Assembly (NCBI RefSeq): GCF_016887565.1
Contig: NZ_CP069396.1
Location: forward strand, 9,716,001 to 9,780,000
Direction of reading: 5' to 3'
DNA length: 64,000 bases
Source of the DNA: Archangium violaceum
Lineage (GTDB): Bacteria > Myxococcota > Myxococcia > Myxococcales > Myxococcaceae
This document shows positions 8,490-17,105 of this stretch, one piece after another. Both the position numbers and the translations under genes were made by a program. Under the pieces are notes generated by a model. It was not told where the DNA came from. It searched no databases and saw only the letters and a list, made by a program, of their open reading frames with translations. How positions within the stretch are numbered: the stretch's first letter is position 1; each line of letters starts with the position of its first letter.

Positions 8490-9332
8490 GTGCGGGCACG
8501 ACTCAGTGAGACCCTTCAGGCGTGGATGCCTCCCGCTGGCAGTGCGGAGGCAACCTATGCAGCCAGCTTCCAGCATCTGGCGGAGCTGCTGCTCAACACG
8601 GCCACCTGCTACGTCGGCGGGCGACCCCACCGCTTCACCGAGCTCGAGTTCTACTTCACCCACCCGGACCACCCAGACCCGTTCACCCATGGCGACCCGA
8701 TGCAGTGCGAGCGGGGACGCTGGTACTTCCACCGCACGGGCAACCAGTACCGCGGAGGCAGCTACAAGGGACTGGACATCGCACTCGGTGAACCGGGGGC
8801 TCCCGGGGGCATCCTGATTCGCGGAATGGAGCGGCTCGGAGACGCCGGCACGATGCTCGATGGTCCATGCCTGTGCGTCGACCACATCCTCGCGCTCACG
8901 GGCCATGCCTCCATCGCTTCACTGGTCTCGACCTTCAGCCGGGGTGTGGACCCGGAGCCTTCGGGCGCTTCGCCCCTCTACGTGGAGCTGGATGCCGCAC
9001 CAGCCCCGGCGCGGAGGGTCTACGCCTCGGCGCGCGTGGGACTCACCCTCAAGCGAGGCACCTCCGTCGAGCGGGTCCGTTTCCTTCCCCGGCCCTACCG
9101 ATTCCTGACGGAGCCGGCCCGCATCAAGAAGGGACGGCTGCATGTCGTCATCGCGCTCCACGCCCAGGGGTACCCGGCGGAAGAGGTGGCACGGCTGACG
9201 GGCTCCAGTGTGTCTCAGGTGCGCCGGTACGTGGCCCAGTACGAAGCAGGCCAGAGCCGCGCTCCCGCGGAGTTTGCCCGGGACCTGTCAACGGACGAGA
9301 CCTGCCAGTTGCTCGGCGCCTGCGTGCGTTGA
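8490..9332 (+). CDS. hypothetical protein, possibly DNA-glycosylase-like, with C-terminal helix-turn-helix
   Basis: The frame is open from ATG 8352, but a strong hairpin lies inside the first codons. I prefer the GTG at 8490 (280 residues); neither start has a clear ribosome-binding site. The central part has conserved-looking blocks: RFTELEFYFTHPDHPDPFTHGDP, WYFHRTGNQYRGGSYKGLD and GILIRGME. These resemble proteins I recall being labelled 3-methyladenine DNA glycosylase-like, but I cannot confirm this. The C-terminus (HAQGYPAEEVARLTGSSVSQ) looks like a helix-turn-helix. The function stays open. Confidence 0.5.
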   Translation: MRARLSETLQAWMPPAGSAEATYAASFQHLAELLLNTATCYVGGRPHRFTELEFYFTHPDHPDPFTHGDPMQCERGRWYFHRTGNQYRGGSYKGLDIALGEPGAPGGILIRGMERLGDAGTMLDGPCLCVDHILALTGHASIASLVSTFSRGVDPEPSGASPLYVELDAAPAPARRVYASARVGLTLKRGTSVERVRFLPRPYRFLTEPARIKKGRLHVVIALHAQGYPAEEVARLTGSSVSQVRRYVAQYEAGQSRAPAEFARDLSTDETCQLLGACVR

Positions 9333-9391
9333 GGCGCGGCGCTCGGACACTTGAATCCCCTCCAGGCGCTCGAGAGCCACCCACCGGTGGC

Positions 9392-9492
9392 CTACATCTG
9401 CGCCAACGCGTCCGGCGATTCGGGGAGGACCTGGCCGCCATCCACGATGAGTGTCTGCCCGGTGATGTAGCCAGCCTCGCCCCGGGCGGCCC
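9392..9492 (-). pseudogene. C-terminal remnant of an SDR oxidoreductase gene
   Basis: Read on the minus strand, the bases translate to an ARGEAGYITGQTLIVDGGQV segment ending LPESPDALAQM and a TAG stop. The ITGQTLxVDGG signature is the C-terminal hallmark of short-chain dehydrogenases/reductases. Nothing of the Rossmann fold or active site precedes it, so it is the last 30 or so codons of a lost gene. Confidence 0.6.
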
Positions 9493-9540
9493 CACCAGCC
9501 GTCGATTCCCCGCGCAACCGGGAGGGCCCGTGAGACGGGC

Positions 9541-12048
9541 CTACTTCCCCGGCCAGCTCAACGCGCCCCGGCTCGTCACCAGGCCCGCGGTCACCCCGAG
9601 GGCCTGCGCCACATCCGCGGGCAGCGGCTTGCCACTCTGGTACGCGGGGCTCGTGCCACGCACGGTGTAGTCGCTCAGCGCCTGATTCACGAAGAAGGGG
9701 TCCCCTCCCGATGCGATGTCATGGCCGTGGCTCTCCCAGGCGTGGTCGGCATTGAGCGCGGCCAGGGACGTGTAGTTCACCCCGTCGGTGTCCACCCAGT
9801 TGACCAGCGACTTCCCAGCGCCTCCGGAGCGGTAGTAGCTGTTGTAGTCGAGCCCCGAGAAGAAGGTGTTGGGCCCCGTGTTGGTCGAGTTGTAGTTGGA
9901 GCGCGAGGCCTTGAGGGTGGTGATGTTGCCGCCGGACAGGATGTTGTTCGCCACGTCGACGTTCACCGTGTCCGGGCCAATGTCCGAGCCGCGCTTGTCC
10001 GCCTCGTTGCGCGCGTCGTCGTAGACCCAGATGTTGATGGCCGCGTTGTTGACCAGGGTGTTGTTGTAGATCTTCGTGTTCGAGGAGCAGGCCTGGATGC
10101 CGGCGTACGTGTTGCCGTAGATGAGGTTGGACGCGATGAGCCCCGTGTCCGAGACCTCGTAGAAGATGCCAATCTTGTTGTAGCGGGAGATGTTGTTGAT
10201 GATCACCCCGCCGCGGCAGTCCTCGTCACACCAGAAGCCCGCGCCATTGAGGTTGTTCTCGAAGACGTTGCGGCGCACCGTGAAGCCATTCATGTGCGCG
10301 ATCTTCACGCCGGCCTGCGCGCAGGACCGGGTACAATTCGTGCCGAAGCGCTCCGTGTTGTTGGCGTTGACGATGTTCTCCTCGAGCAGCAGACCGTCGT
10401 AGCCGACCGTGGCGGAGTTGGTCTGGCCATTGGAGCCGATGGCGGTGAAGCCGTTGTGCGCGAAGACGGAGCGGCGCACCACGCCCCCCTGGGACTTGAT
10501 GGTGAGCGAGCCACCCGCCATCTGGGTGAAGACGCAGTTCTCGACCAGCGACTGGGTCGCGCCGATGTAGACGGCCGCGTTCGTGGTGTTGCTGTACTCG
10601 TTCGTCGCGTAGCGCTTGAAGCCAATGCCCTTCACGGCGTAGCCCGTGCCGCCCAGGACGAGGGCGACGGGGCGCGCGGCCACCTCCACGGTGTGGCCGC
10701 TCGGATTGGTGGCGATGTAGAGGCGGCGGTTGGTCCAATCATAGAAGAAGTTGCCCGGGGTGGCCTCCGCGAGCGTCTTCACCTCGTGCACGTAGCTCCC
10801 GTCGATGAAGACCATCTGGGGGTCGCCCGCGGCGGGGTTGGCCGGGTCGCCGTACATGTCGAAGTGGCTGCAGGGGCCCTGGTTCGTGGTGGACTGGGCG
10901 TCGTACGGGTAGTTGTAGTAGCCGCCATTGCAGAAGCCAGGCGTGCTCCAGTCCATGTACCAGTGGCCACTGCCGTCGCTGGTCCAGCTGGCGGCCGGCT
11001 TCACGTCCGTGCCGTCGAACCAGACCTGCTCGTGCGGGAAGGCCTGGAGCGTCAACGGCTTGACCACGACCTTGTAGTTGCCCGCGCCGTTGTTGTACCA
11101 GTCGCGGTAGGTCCCGCCACGCACCACGATCGTCCCGCCCGAGGGCACCAGGGTGATCGCGCGGTTGAGCGTCGCCACGGGGGCGGCCTGGGTGCCCGGG
11201 TTGCTGTCATTGCCATTCGTCGCCATGAAGATGGCGCCGGCCGGGATGGCGTAGTTGGTGTCCGGAATGAGCTGGCCCGAGTTGTCGAGGCCGCTGAGGC
11301 CCGGCTCGCCCGGCAGGGTGTAGGTCACCGTCAGTTGGGGACGGTTGGCGGCGGTGGTGGACTCGGAGGAGTCGAGCTCCAGGCCGTCCATGTTGGTGAG
11401 CGCATCCAGCACGAAGCCGTTGTTGCTGCCCGCGTTCCGCACCCAGCCCTGGATGGCCGTGACACCCGCCGCGTTGAGGTCCACGCTGTACTTGCCCACC
11501 GCCGACGGCAGGAGCGTCGCGAAGGACGTCGTGCCCCGATCGGAGGCGCCACTGGCGCCGCCCGTGGCCCAGGTGGTGCTGCTCGTCGCGTTCGTCCAGG
11601 TGGCCTGCGACTCGTTCCAGGCCCGGTTCGCGGCGTAGACGAAGAAGCCCTCGCCCGAGGTCGCGTTCCTCACGTTGAAGGTCAGCCGGGCCGACTGCAC
11701 CAGCGCGGTCGCGGGGATGGAGCTGACGTCGAAGCGCAGCAAGGCGTTGGCGATCTTCCCCGTGCCGGTGGGGTAGTCGCGGTCCATCCGCAGCAGGGTG
11801 TCGCCTCCCGCGTTGGTGGATGGCAGGGCATCCTGGAGCCACGTGTCGGAGACACCCGCGTAGCTCGATGACGGTGACACCCCCCGCTGGAGGGACACCG
11901 TCACGTCGGTGGCCAGTGCACCCGGGCTCTCCGTGAAAGCGCCCGGGGCCTGGCCGCCCGGGAGTTCGGGTCCGCCACACGCGGCGAGGGTGCCGGGAAC
12001 GAGAAGAAGCGCCACACGGCGCAGCCACATCCAGAGGTCCGCTCTCAC
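9541..12048 (-). CDS. secreted lipoprotein with DNRLRE-type and right-handed beta-helix domains
   Basis: An 835-residue lipoprotein. The signal peptide ends in LAAC (about residues 21-24), so it is lipid-anchored after export. Residues 48-250 resemble the DNRLRE/CBM96-type beta-sandwich (DTWLQDALPSTN, LLRFDVSSIP, NESQATWTNAT). From about 270 onward, IFMATNGNDSNPGTQAAPVA is the usual entry of a parallel beta-helix, followed by many short repeats of the pattern VxxNxxxxN typical of pectate-lyase-like carbohydrate-active proteins. The polysaccharide acted on or bound is not evident. GTG at 12048 is used because GGAG precedes it at 6 nt; it could also start at Met7. A short hairpin (9525-9541) overlaps the stop. 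Confidence 0.8.
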   Translation of the reverse strand: MRADLWMWLRRVALLLVPGTLAACGGPELPGGQAPGAFTESPGALATDVTVSLQRGVSPSSSYAGVSDTWLQDALPSTNAGGDTLLRMDRDYPTGTGKIANALLRFDVSSIPATALVQSARLTFNVRNATSGEGFFVYAANRAWNESQATWTNATSSTTWATGGASGASDRGTTSFATLLPSAVGKYSVDLNAAGVTAIQGWVRNAGSNNGFVLDALTNMDGLELDSSESTTAANRPQLTVTYTLPGEPGLSGLDNSGQLIPDTNYAIPAGAIFMATNGNDSNPGTQAAPVATLNRAITLVPSGGTIVVRGGTYRDWYNNGAGNYKVVVKPLTLQAFPHEQVWFDGTDVKPAASWTSDGSGHWYMDWSTPGFCNGGYYNYPYDAQSTTNQGPCSHFDMYGDPANPAAGDPQMVFIDGSYVHEVKTLAEATPGNFFYDWTNRRLYIATNPSGHTVEVAARPVALVLGGTGYAVKGIGFKRYATNEYSNTTNAAVYIGATQSLVENCVFTQMAGGSLTIKSQGGVVRRSVFAHNGFTAIGSNGQTNSATVGYDGLLLEENIVNANNTERFGTNCTRSCAQAGVKIAHMNGFTVRRNVFENNLNGAGFWCDEDCRGGVIINNISRYNKIGIFYEVSDTGLIASNLIYGNTYAGIQACSSNTKIYNNTLVNNAAINIWVYDDARNEADKRGSDIGPDTVNVDVANNILSGGNITTLKASRSNYNSTNTGPNTFFSGLDYNSYYRSGGAGKSLVNWVDTDGVNYTSLAALNADHAWESHGHDIASGGDPFFVNQALSDYTVRGTSPAYQSGKPLPADVAQALGVTAGLVTSRGALSWPGK

Positions 12049-12360
12049 GTCAGCTCCAATCCACGAGCAAATGAAAATCCACCCTTAAAGAGGAAAACCA
12101 GTATCTCGGGCTGGATTATCGCGCGCCGTGTCGCGCGGTTGCGTATGAGCTGATGGGGGCACTGCTGGGTGGATTGGCGGGTTGATACAACCGTTCGTTT
12201 GGATCCAAATGCCAATACCGGTGCCGCCAGGTTCCCGATTGGCACTGAGCATCATCTGGTGCGCCAGGAGAAGCGCGAGGACACCTGGCTGATACGATGC
12301 CGCACTTCGCGCCAGGCATCATCATCTGGGTCCACGCGCTCCTACCGGAACAGGCGCTTA
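12049..12360. other. intergenic region upstream of the beta-helix lipoprotein gene
   Basis: The 312-bp region has no credible gene. The 60 bases nearest 12049 are AT-richer than the surroundings and probably hold the promoter of the lipoprotein gene, but no clear -35/-10 pair stands out. Confidence 0.4.
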
Positions 12361-12942
12361 TTAGCGGCAGTCCCAATAGCAGTTGGCCATGTTCTCGCCC
12401 CAGGCAATGTCGCAAGTGCCGTTGCCGCAGATCGGCGAGCGGCAGTCCCACGAGCAGCTGAAGGAAGTCTCGCCGAGACTGCAGATGCCGTCGCCGCAGT
12501 ACGGTTGCGGTTGCTGCCCACCACCGTCCCCGGTCGTCGACCAGATGGTCTGCCCACCGGAGGTGATGATCGCCAGGCTGCCATTGTCCTTGATGATCAG
12601 GTAGACACCGGTGTCCAGGACATTCCCGCCGGTATTGGAGGCCCAGATGGCACTGGTGGCAGTCGTACTGTTCTTGTAGACGACGAAATTGCGATCCTGC
12701 TGCATGTAAGCCACCGTGCCACCAGGGACATTGGTCGCCCAGATCGCTTTCATGTCGGCGAGACGGTACACCACCAGATTGCCATCGGTGGCTTGCAGGG
12801 TGAGAATATACGCACCATTGGCGGATACGAGCTGCTCTCCCGGATTCAGGGCCTGGTTGGCCGAAAGTGTGGAGGCTGCTTCAGCTCCCGTGGAGAACAG
12901 GCTCACCGCCAGGAGAGTCATCAACGCGATTGATTTGTTCAT
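12361..12942 (-). CDS. secreted B-lectin protein with C-terminal Cys-rich repeats
   Basis: ATG at 12942 begins a clean signal peptide (MNKSIALMTLLAVSLFSTGAEA), so the longer upstream frame is rejected. The 193-residue product has a bulb-type (D-mannose-binding) lectin domain from about 25 to 140, with repeated NGxYxLxLQxDGNLVVY-like strands (QATDGNLVVY, QQDRNFVVY, IKDNGSLAI). Two Cys-rich units follow: CGDGICSLGET...SCSWDC and CGNGTCDIAWGE...NCYWDC. It is probably secreted and may bind mannose-type glycans. It is shorter than typical two-domain members. Confidence 0.8.
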   Translation of the reverse strand: MNKSIALMTLLAVSLFSTGAEAASTLSANQALNPGEQLVSANGAYILTLQATDGNLVVYRLADMKAIWATNVPGGTVAYMQQDRNFVVYKNSTTATSAIWASNTGGNVLDTGVYLIIKDNGSLAIITSGGQTIWSTTGDGGGQQPQPYCGDGICSLGETSFSCSWDCRSPICGNGTCDIAWGENMANCYWDCR

Positions 12943-13233
12943 TCGGTGGTTATCAACGAATACCGTGAACATGGTCAAGCAGAATCCAGCAATCCCCGCA
13001 AATTGCACTCTAATTGCAAAACGCGTCCTCACCGGAGCGATCAATTGCATCCACGGCGAGGCGCACTGAGCGGGAAAGCCGAGCATACTCACCGTGCAGG
13101 AGGACGCGCTCTTCAATTCCTATCAGTGGGGCGTCATCGGCAAGCGCATGGCGGACAGAGGCGTGGCGGAGAACCCTGCTCAACCCGGCTCAACCGAAGT
13201 CAACCGGGGCCGATGGGGCGAGTCGATACCTGG
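12943..13233. other. intergenic region with a possible coding remnant
   Basis: Between two minus-strand genes. The first part is AT-rich and likely carries the lectin gene promoter. On the plus strand, about 30 codons around 13095-13185 read like coding sequence (QEDALFNSYQWGVIGKRMAD) but lack a gene around them. I do not recognise the fragment. Confidence 0.3.
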
Positions 13234-13917
13234 TCATGGGAGTTTGATGGGGGTTGGTGAGGGTCGGGCCTGGTGCAGGGTGCTCCGGTACACGGCCAGG
13301 TCCACGGATGTGGACGGGACCTGAGCGAGCCAAGGGCGGTCCAGGGGCGGAAGGCCGACGCAACAGATCCGGATCGGCCGAGTACGCGCGGTGTGTTCCA
13401 GGTCGTCGAGGACGCGATGGAGCCGGTCTTGGCCGAAAGGACAGTACAGGAAGAAAACAGTGCCGATGGTGATGAAGCGGATCAGGTCCACGGCATCGCC
13501 CTCGACAAAGCGCACGCGACTCAGGTTCAGCCACGCCGCGCGTCCGCGTGCGGCCTGCACCAGTCCAGGCTGGAGCTCAAGGCCGATGCACCCGGCTCCC
13601 GTGAGCAGGTGCGTCAGCACGACGGCCCTTCCCAGTCCAGCTCCGACGTCCACGAAAACGTCGTCGCTCGTCACCGCGGCTTGCTGCACGGCTTCGAGCA
13701 CCGTTGCCACGGGACAAGGCAAGTACGGCACGCACCCGCGCGGGAGGAGGGGATCGTCCTCGGGCAGCTCGTTGATGTCACACAGGAGGTCCAGCCAGGC
13801 ATCGCGGTCCTCCGCGCAAATCCCGGTCAGCGCCGCCCTGAAGGTCGCAGGCGCGGGCCCGTTGCGCATGAGTGAGCTGCGCAGCACCTTCGCAGCATCC
13901 CGGGCGGTCTGTCGCAT
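13234..13917 (-). CDS. SAM-dependent methyltransferase-like protein
   Basis: The likely start is ATG 13917 (MRQTARDAAKVL), giving 227 residues; the upstream in-frame extension crosses IS and SUKH remnants. A SAM-binding motif I is present in VFVDVGAGLGRAVVLTHLL (about residues 107-125), followed by an acidic GLELQPG motif II. A FFLYCPFG stretch follows where class I methyltransferases have motif IV. This organisation resembles DOT1-like or other stand-alone Rossmann methyltransferases. The substrate is unknown. Remnants of other genes lie immediately upstream, so its promoter context may have been rearranged. Confidence 0.65.
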   Translation of the reverse strand: MRQTARDAAKVLRSSLMRNGPAPATFRAALTGICAEDRDAWLDLLCDINELPEDDPLLPRGCVPYLPCPVATVLEAVQQAAVTSDDVFVDVGAGLGRAVVLTHLLTGAGCIGLELQPGLVQAARGRAAWLNLSRVRFVEGDAVDLIRFITIGTVFFLYCPFGQDRLHRVLDDLEHTARTRPIRICCVGLPPLDRPWLAQVPSTSVDLAVYRSTLHQARPSPTPIKLP

Positions 13918-13966
13918 CGAGCGGACCCTAGCAAACGTATAGGAAGCATGGGAGCCCAGTTGAGGG

Positions 13967-14019
13967 TGAGCTTGCCCCGGTTTTGTGGACACACTGAGCC
14001 TGCCCCGATTTCGTAGACA
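13967..14019. repeat. two direct repeats resembling an insertion-sequence end
   Basis: Two near-identical 25-26-nt units (13967-13992 and 13995-14019) share TGAGCxTGCCCCGxTTTxGTxGACA with a 28-nt period. Repeated terminal units of this kind occur at ends of IS21- and IS3-type elements. No transposase frame remains next to them, so this is probably an IS scar. Confidence 0.45.
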
Positions 14020-14080
14020 AGCCATGGGCAACATCCGGGGGAAGCAGGCTGCCAAGACGCTCCGATTCCGCAGGACAACT

Positions 14081-14284
14081 TCACTCCCCCAGCCAGTAAA
14101 GGCCGCGCCGGGTGCGCAGCACCTGCTCCAGGAACTCCGAGAAGGAGCTGGCGACTGGCCCACAGTATTTCGGGTTGGGCCAGGCCTCGTGGTAGCCGTC
14201 AACGAGGGGGTAACGGCCATTCTCCTGGTGGGCCACGTCCACCAACACGTAGTTGCCGTCCTGCACATCGCAGATGGCCCAGTT
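14081..14284 (-). pseudogene. C-terminal remnant of a SMI1/KNR4 (SUKH) family gene
   Basis: The minus-strand frame reads DVQDGNYVLVDVAHQENGRY and continues to SFSEFLEQVLRTRRGLYWLGE. That matches the C-terminal part of SUKH proteins, which act as immunity proteins to nuclease toxins. An in-frame TGA at 14285-14287 blocks translation from upstream and the N-terminal half is absent, so it is a broken gene. No partner toxin is seen. Confidence 0.5.
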
Positions 14285-14407
14285 TCATGGGAACCCCTTG
14301 GTAATGGTCTCCCCTGATGAGTAGCCCAGCCGAGTGTGCTTCGGCACAAGGATTCTGGCGGGCATCCCCGCAGGTGTCCCTCCCGGTCGGTATCAAAACT
14401 GACCTCA

Positions 14408-15556
14408 TCAATAGAGCAACCCATCCACCGGTTGCAGGGGAGAGGGCAGCTCGGTCTCCCCGAGCATCTGCCTCAGGTTGATCTCGATGGTGCGGCAGAG
14501 CGCCGTCATGGGCGTGTCGCTGACCCCATCCTCGAAGGGAGTCTCCACGTCGCGCCCCACCGAATCCATGGCGATGAAGAGGAAGGCGATGATGGCGGTG
14601 ACGAAGGGGGTGAGCCAGGCCAGGTCCGCCACCACCCCGAGCGGGAGGATGCCCAGGTAGGCGCGCACCATGGCGCGCGGCAGGACGTCGTACTGGAGCG
14701 GGATGGGGGTGTTCTTGATGCGCTCGCAGGCCCCGAGGATGTTCGTCAGCTCCGTGAGGGTCCGGTCGAACACCACCAGGCGGAACACGTCGTCCGGGCC
14801 CTGGTGCTGGCCGTAGGCGCGGCGCAGCCGGGTGGCCACCCAGATGAGGATGGCCGAGGGCACGTTCTTCTCCTCGCGCAGCGCCTCCAGCACGCTGGCG
14901 CGGAAGAAGGGGGTGATCTCCGGAAAGGGATCCTGCCGGCGCAGGTGGCAGCGAAGAGCGTTCACGAAGCCAATCTGGGCGTACACCAGCTCACGCTCGT
15001 CCTCGGTGATGGACTGGCCAGGGCCCCCGTACCGGCCCTGGCGCTCGCGTGCCGTCTGCTGCGTCTCGAGCGTGGCCACCAACCCCCGCCGCTCGGGGTG
15101 GTCCCTGTTGAGTGCCTTTCCGTAGCGGTCCCGCACGGCGCCATCGGAGGCCACGAGCTCGGCGATGCCCCGCACCGTCGCCCCCGACTCCACCGCGGTG
15201 CGCAGCAGCGGCGACGAGGCGCCCCGCACCAACGAGGGCTCCTCGGCGCTCGTCACCTCCGTCCGGGGCAGGAAGGTGAGCACCTGACGGGCGAAGGAGC
15301 GCGACATGTTCACCAGCGCGCCCCAGAGCGTGCGCGCCTCCCACCAGCGGTCGTAGGCGGAGTTGTTGCGAAAGGCGAGCAGCACGCCGATGGCCGCGGC
15401 GAGCACCGTCACGGGCAGCGCGGGCACCGCCAACCACCAGGCGCCGAGCAGCTGGTGGGCGACGACGACGCCGAAAGCGAGCACCACGTGCATCAGCACC
15501 GGCCGGCCCGTGTATTTGAGGACGATGTTCCAGGACAGCTTACCGCCGACCATCAT
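14408..15556 (-). CDS. bestrophin-family (RFP-TM) anion channel
   Basis: A membrane protein of the bestrophin/UPF0187 family, pentameric chloride-type channels of the inner membrane. Diagnostic features are RNNSAYDRWWEARTLWG after the second transmembrane stretch and two hydrophobic pairs, one N-terminal and one near residue 290 (LGILPLGVVADLAWLTPFVT). I prefer ATG 15556, because GGGAGGA lies about 10 nt upstream and the product (382 residues) then begins just before GGKLSWNIVLKYTGRP, the usual family start. The frame is open further up to 15703. It is divergent from the JmjC gene at 15857 and has no obvious functional link to it. Confidence 0.85.
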   Translation of the reverse strand: MMVGGKLSWNIVLKYTGRPVLMHVVLAFGVVVAHQLLGAWWLAVPALPVTVLAAAIGVLLAFRNNSAYDRWWEARTLWGALVNMSRSFARQVLTFLPRTEVTSAEEPSLVRGASSPLLRTAVESGATVRGIAELVASDGAVRDRYGKALNRDHPERRGLVATLETQQTARERQGRYGGPGQSITEDERELVYAQIGFVNALRCHLRRQDPFPEITPFFRASVLEALREEKNVPSAILIWVATRLRRAYGQHQGPDDVFRLVVFDRTLTELTNILGACERIKNTPIPLQYDVLPRAMVRAYLGILPLGVVADLAWLTPFVTAIIAFLFIAMDSVGRDVETPFEDGVSDTPMTALCRTIEINLRQMLGETELPSPLQPVDGLLY

Positions 15557-15856
15557 CGCGAGGCGATCCTCCCACCCCGTCACGTACTGGAGCGCGGTCC
15601 AGGGCGCGATGGAGATTGCGTCGCGCCGCGGACGGCTGTCAGGGAGCGGACGTGGCGGGCTTCGACGACTGACCCCGAGCAAGGTCATACTCTCGGAAGT
15701 CAATCCGTTGGCTCGTGCCCTGTGGCGCCACCGTCACCCGGACCTGCCGCCGGTTGTCCGCGAGACCTTGTAGGGCTGGTGCGTTCCATTCCCCCGGCCA
15801 CTCGAACGCCCTCGTGCCACGGGACTATAGTCGGGCTCCCCACCCCGGAGCGCTCG
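15557..15856. promoter_or_regulatory. divergent intergenic region, bestrophin/JmjC
   Basis: About 300 bp separate the two divergent genes. A 10-bp palindrome GACTATAGTC (15823-15832) lies 24 nt before the JmjC start; its TATAGT could serve as a -10 element. A similar ACTATAG occurs just upstream of the paralogous JmjC gene at 27247. No good -35 is seen. Confidence 0.3.
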
Positions 15857-17041
15857 ATGTCCCTCCCCCCGCTTCCCTTCACGCCGGTTCCCGTCCCCCG
15901 ACTCGAGCGCCCTACCCTCGACGAGCTCCTCCCCCGGCTCCACGCCGAGCCCGTCATCCTGACCGGCCTGCTCGACAACTGCCGGCTGCTCACGGAGCTC
16001 CGCGCCCGTCCGTCCCTCGAACAGAAGCTCGGGCTCCTGCAGGGGTACTTCCGTGACACACCCATCGAGTTCGACGCGCTCCCACCCCGGTCGGGTGGTC
16101 ACTACCTGCCCTCCTACGACGGGGACACCTCCCCCAACGCCGTCTCGACCGTCTCCGACGTGCCCTTCGAGACGTTCGCCCACCGCGTGAAGGCCGCGGA
16201 GTCCTCGGGCGAGTTCGTCTACGTCCGCAATCAGGTGCTCACGCCCGAGAGCCCCCTGCGCAATGCCATCCAGTTCGACTTCCTGCGCTTCGCTCCCCCC
16301 CAGGACGTGCGCAGCAAGGTGTGGATCGGCTCCAACGGGCAGATCTTCAACCTGCACTACGACGACTTCATCAACTTCATCTGCATGTTCGAGGGCACCA
16401 AGCGCGTCACGATGTTCTCGCCCGAGCGCCTGTCCTCGCTGTACCACGGCCCCTTCGACTTCATGAACAGCGGCGCCCCGGCCAGCTTCGTCCAGTTGCT
16501 CCGGCCGGACCTCGCGCGCTTCCCCAAGTTCCGCGAGGCCCTCGAGGACGCCCGCGTCGCCGTGCTCGAACCCGGAGACGTCCTGCTCATCCCTCCCCTG
16601 TGGTGGCACCACGTCGAGTCCTTCGGGCTCAACGTCATGGTCAACAACTGGATCCTCAGCGTGCCCCTGCGCACCACCGTGGAGATGTGGAAGGACATCA
16701 CCCGCTCGCTCCGGCTCCTCTCCCGCGCGACCCGGGAACAACGCGACGCGGCTCGCGCCTTCTTCGCCCGGACCGTCTTCGAGCCGGCCGCCCCGGACGC
16801 CGCGTCCGGCCAGCTTCCCTCGGAGCTCCAGGAGCAGGCCCGCCGTACCCGTGAGCTCGTCCGCACGCTCCCCCCCTTCTGGCGCGCCTACCTGGCCCGG
16901 ATGTACGACCACTTCATCTTCCAGGTGAATGGAGATCCGTTCCCCACCGAGCCAGGCGCCCTCGAGGCCCTGCTCGCCAGGCACGAGAAGAACGTCACCC
17001 TCTACCCGAACGCGACGCTGATCGACCCGCTGATTCCCTGA
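15857..17041 (+). CDS. JmjC/cupin-8 Fe(II)/2-oxoglutarate oxygenase
   Basis: A 394-residue cupin-like JmjC protein. The iron-binding triad is visible: His167-x-Asp169 in NLHYDDF and the distal His251 in PLWWHHVES, with the Lys in GTKRVTMFSPE placed to contact 2-oxoglutarate. Such enzymes hydroxylate side chains of proteins, peptides or carrier-bound amino acids. ATG 15857 is chosen because the product then starts like its paralogue at 27247 (MSLPPLPF against MTLPPLPF); upstream frame is antisense to the bestrophin gene. The two paralogues share the central block and the YxHFxFQVxGDPxP segment near the C-terminus. It leads a three-gene plus-strand run with a MATE exporter and another JmjC gene (gaps 64 and 78 nt). 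Confidence 0.85.
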   Translation: MSLPPLPFTPVPVPRLERPTLDELLPRLHAEPVILTGLLDNCRLLTELRARPSLEQKLGLLQGYFRDTPIEFDALPPRSGGHYLPSYDGDTSPNAVSTVSDVPFETFAHRVKAAESSGEFVYVRNQVLTPESPLRNAIQFDFLRFAPPQDVRSKVWIGSNGQIFNLHYDDFINFICMFEGTKRVTMFSPERLSSLYHGPFDFMNSGAPASFVQLLRPDLARFPKFREALEDARVAVLEPGDVLLIPPLWWHHVESFGLNVMVNNWILSVPLRTTVEMWKDITRSLRLLSRATREQRDAARAFFARTVFEPAAPDAASGQLPSELQEQARRTRELVRTLPPFWRAYLARMYDHFIFQVNGDPFPTEPGALEALLARHEKNVTLYPNATLIDPLIP

Positions 17042-17105
17042 GTGGAATCCCGTCCGGAGGGGCCTCGCGGGAGCGCCTGGGGGCTCGTGCTAGGATTCCG
17101 GCCAC

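Noticed and set aside
12240..12335. Near-repeat of CATCATCTGG flanking an imperfect inverted repeat
   Set aside because: Too short and imperfect to separate from chance in this composition.
14336..15856. An upstream in-frame extension of the first JmjC protein
   Set aside because: It runs antisense through the bestrophin gene; the paralogue at 27247 begins at the equivalent of ATG 15857.
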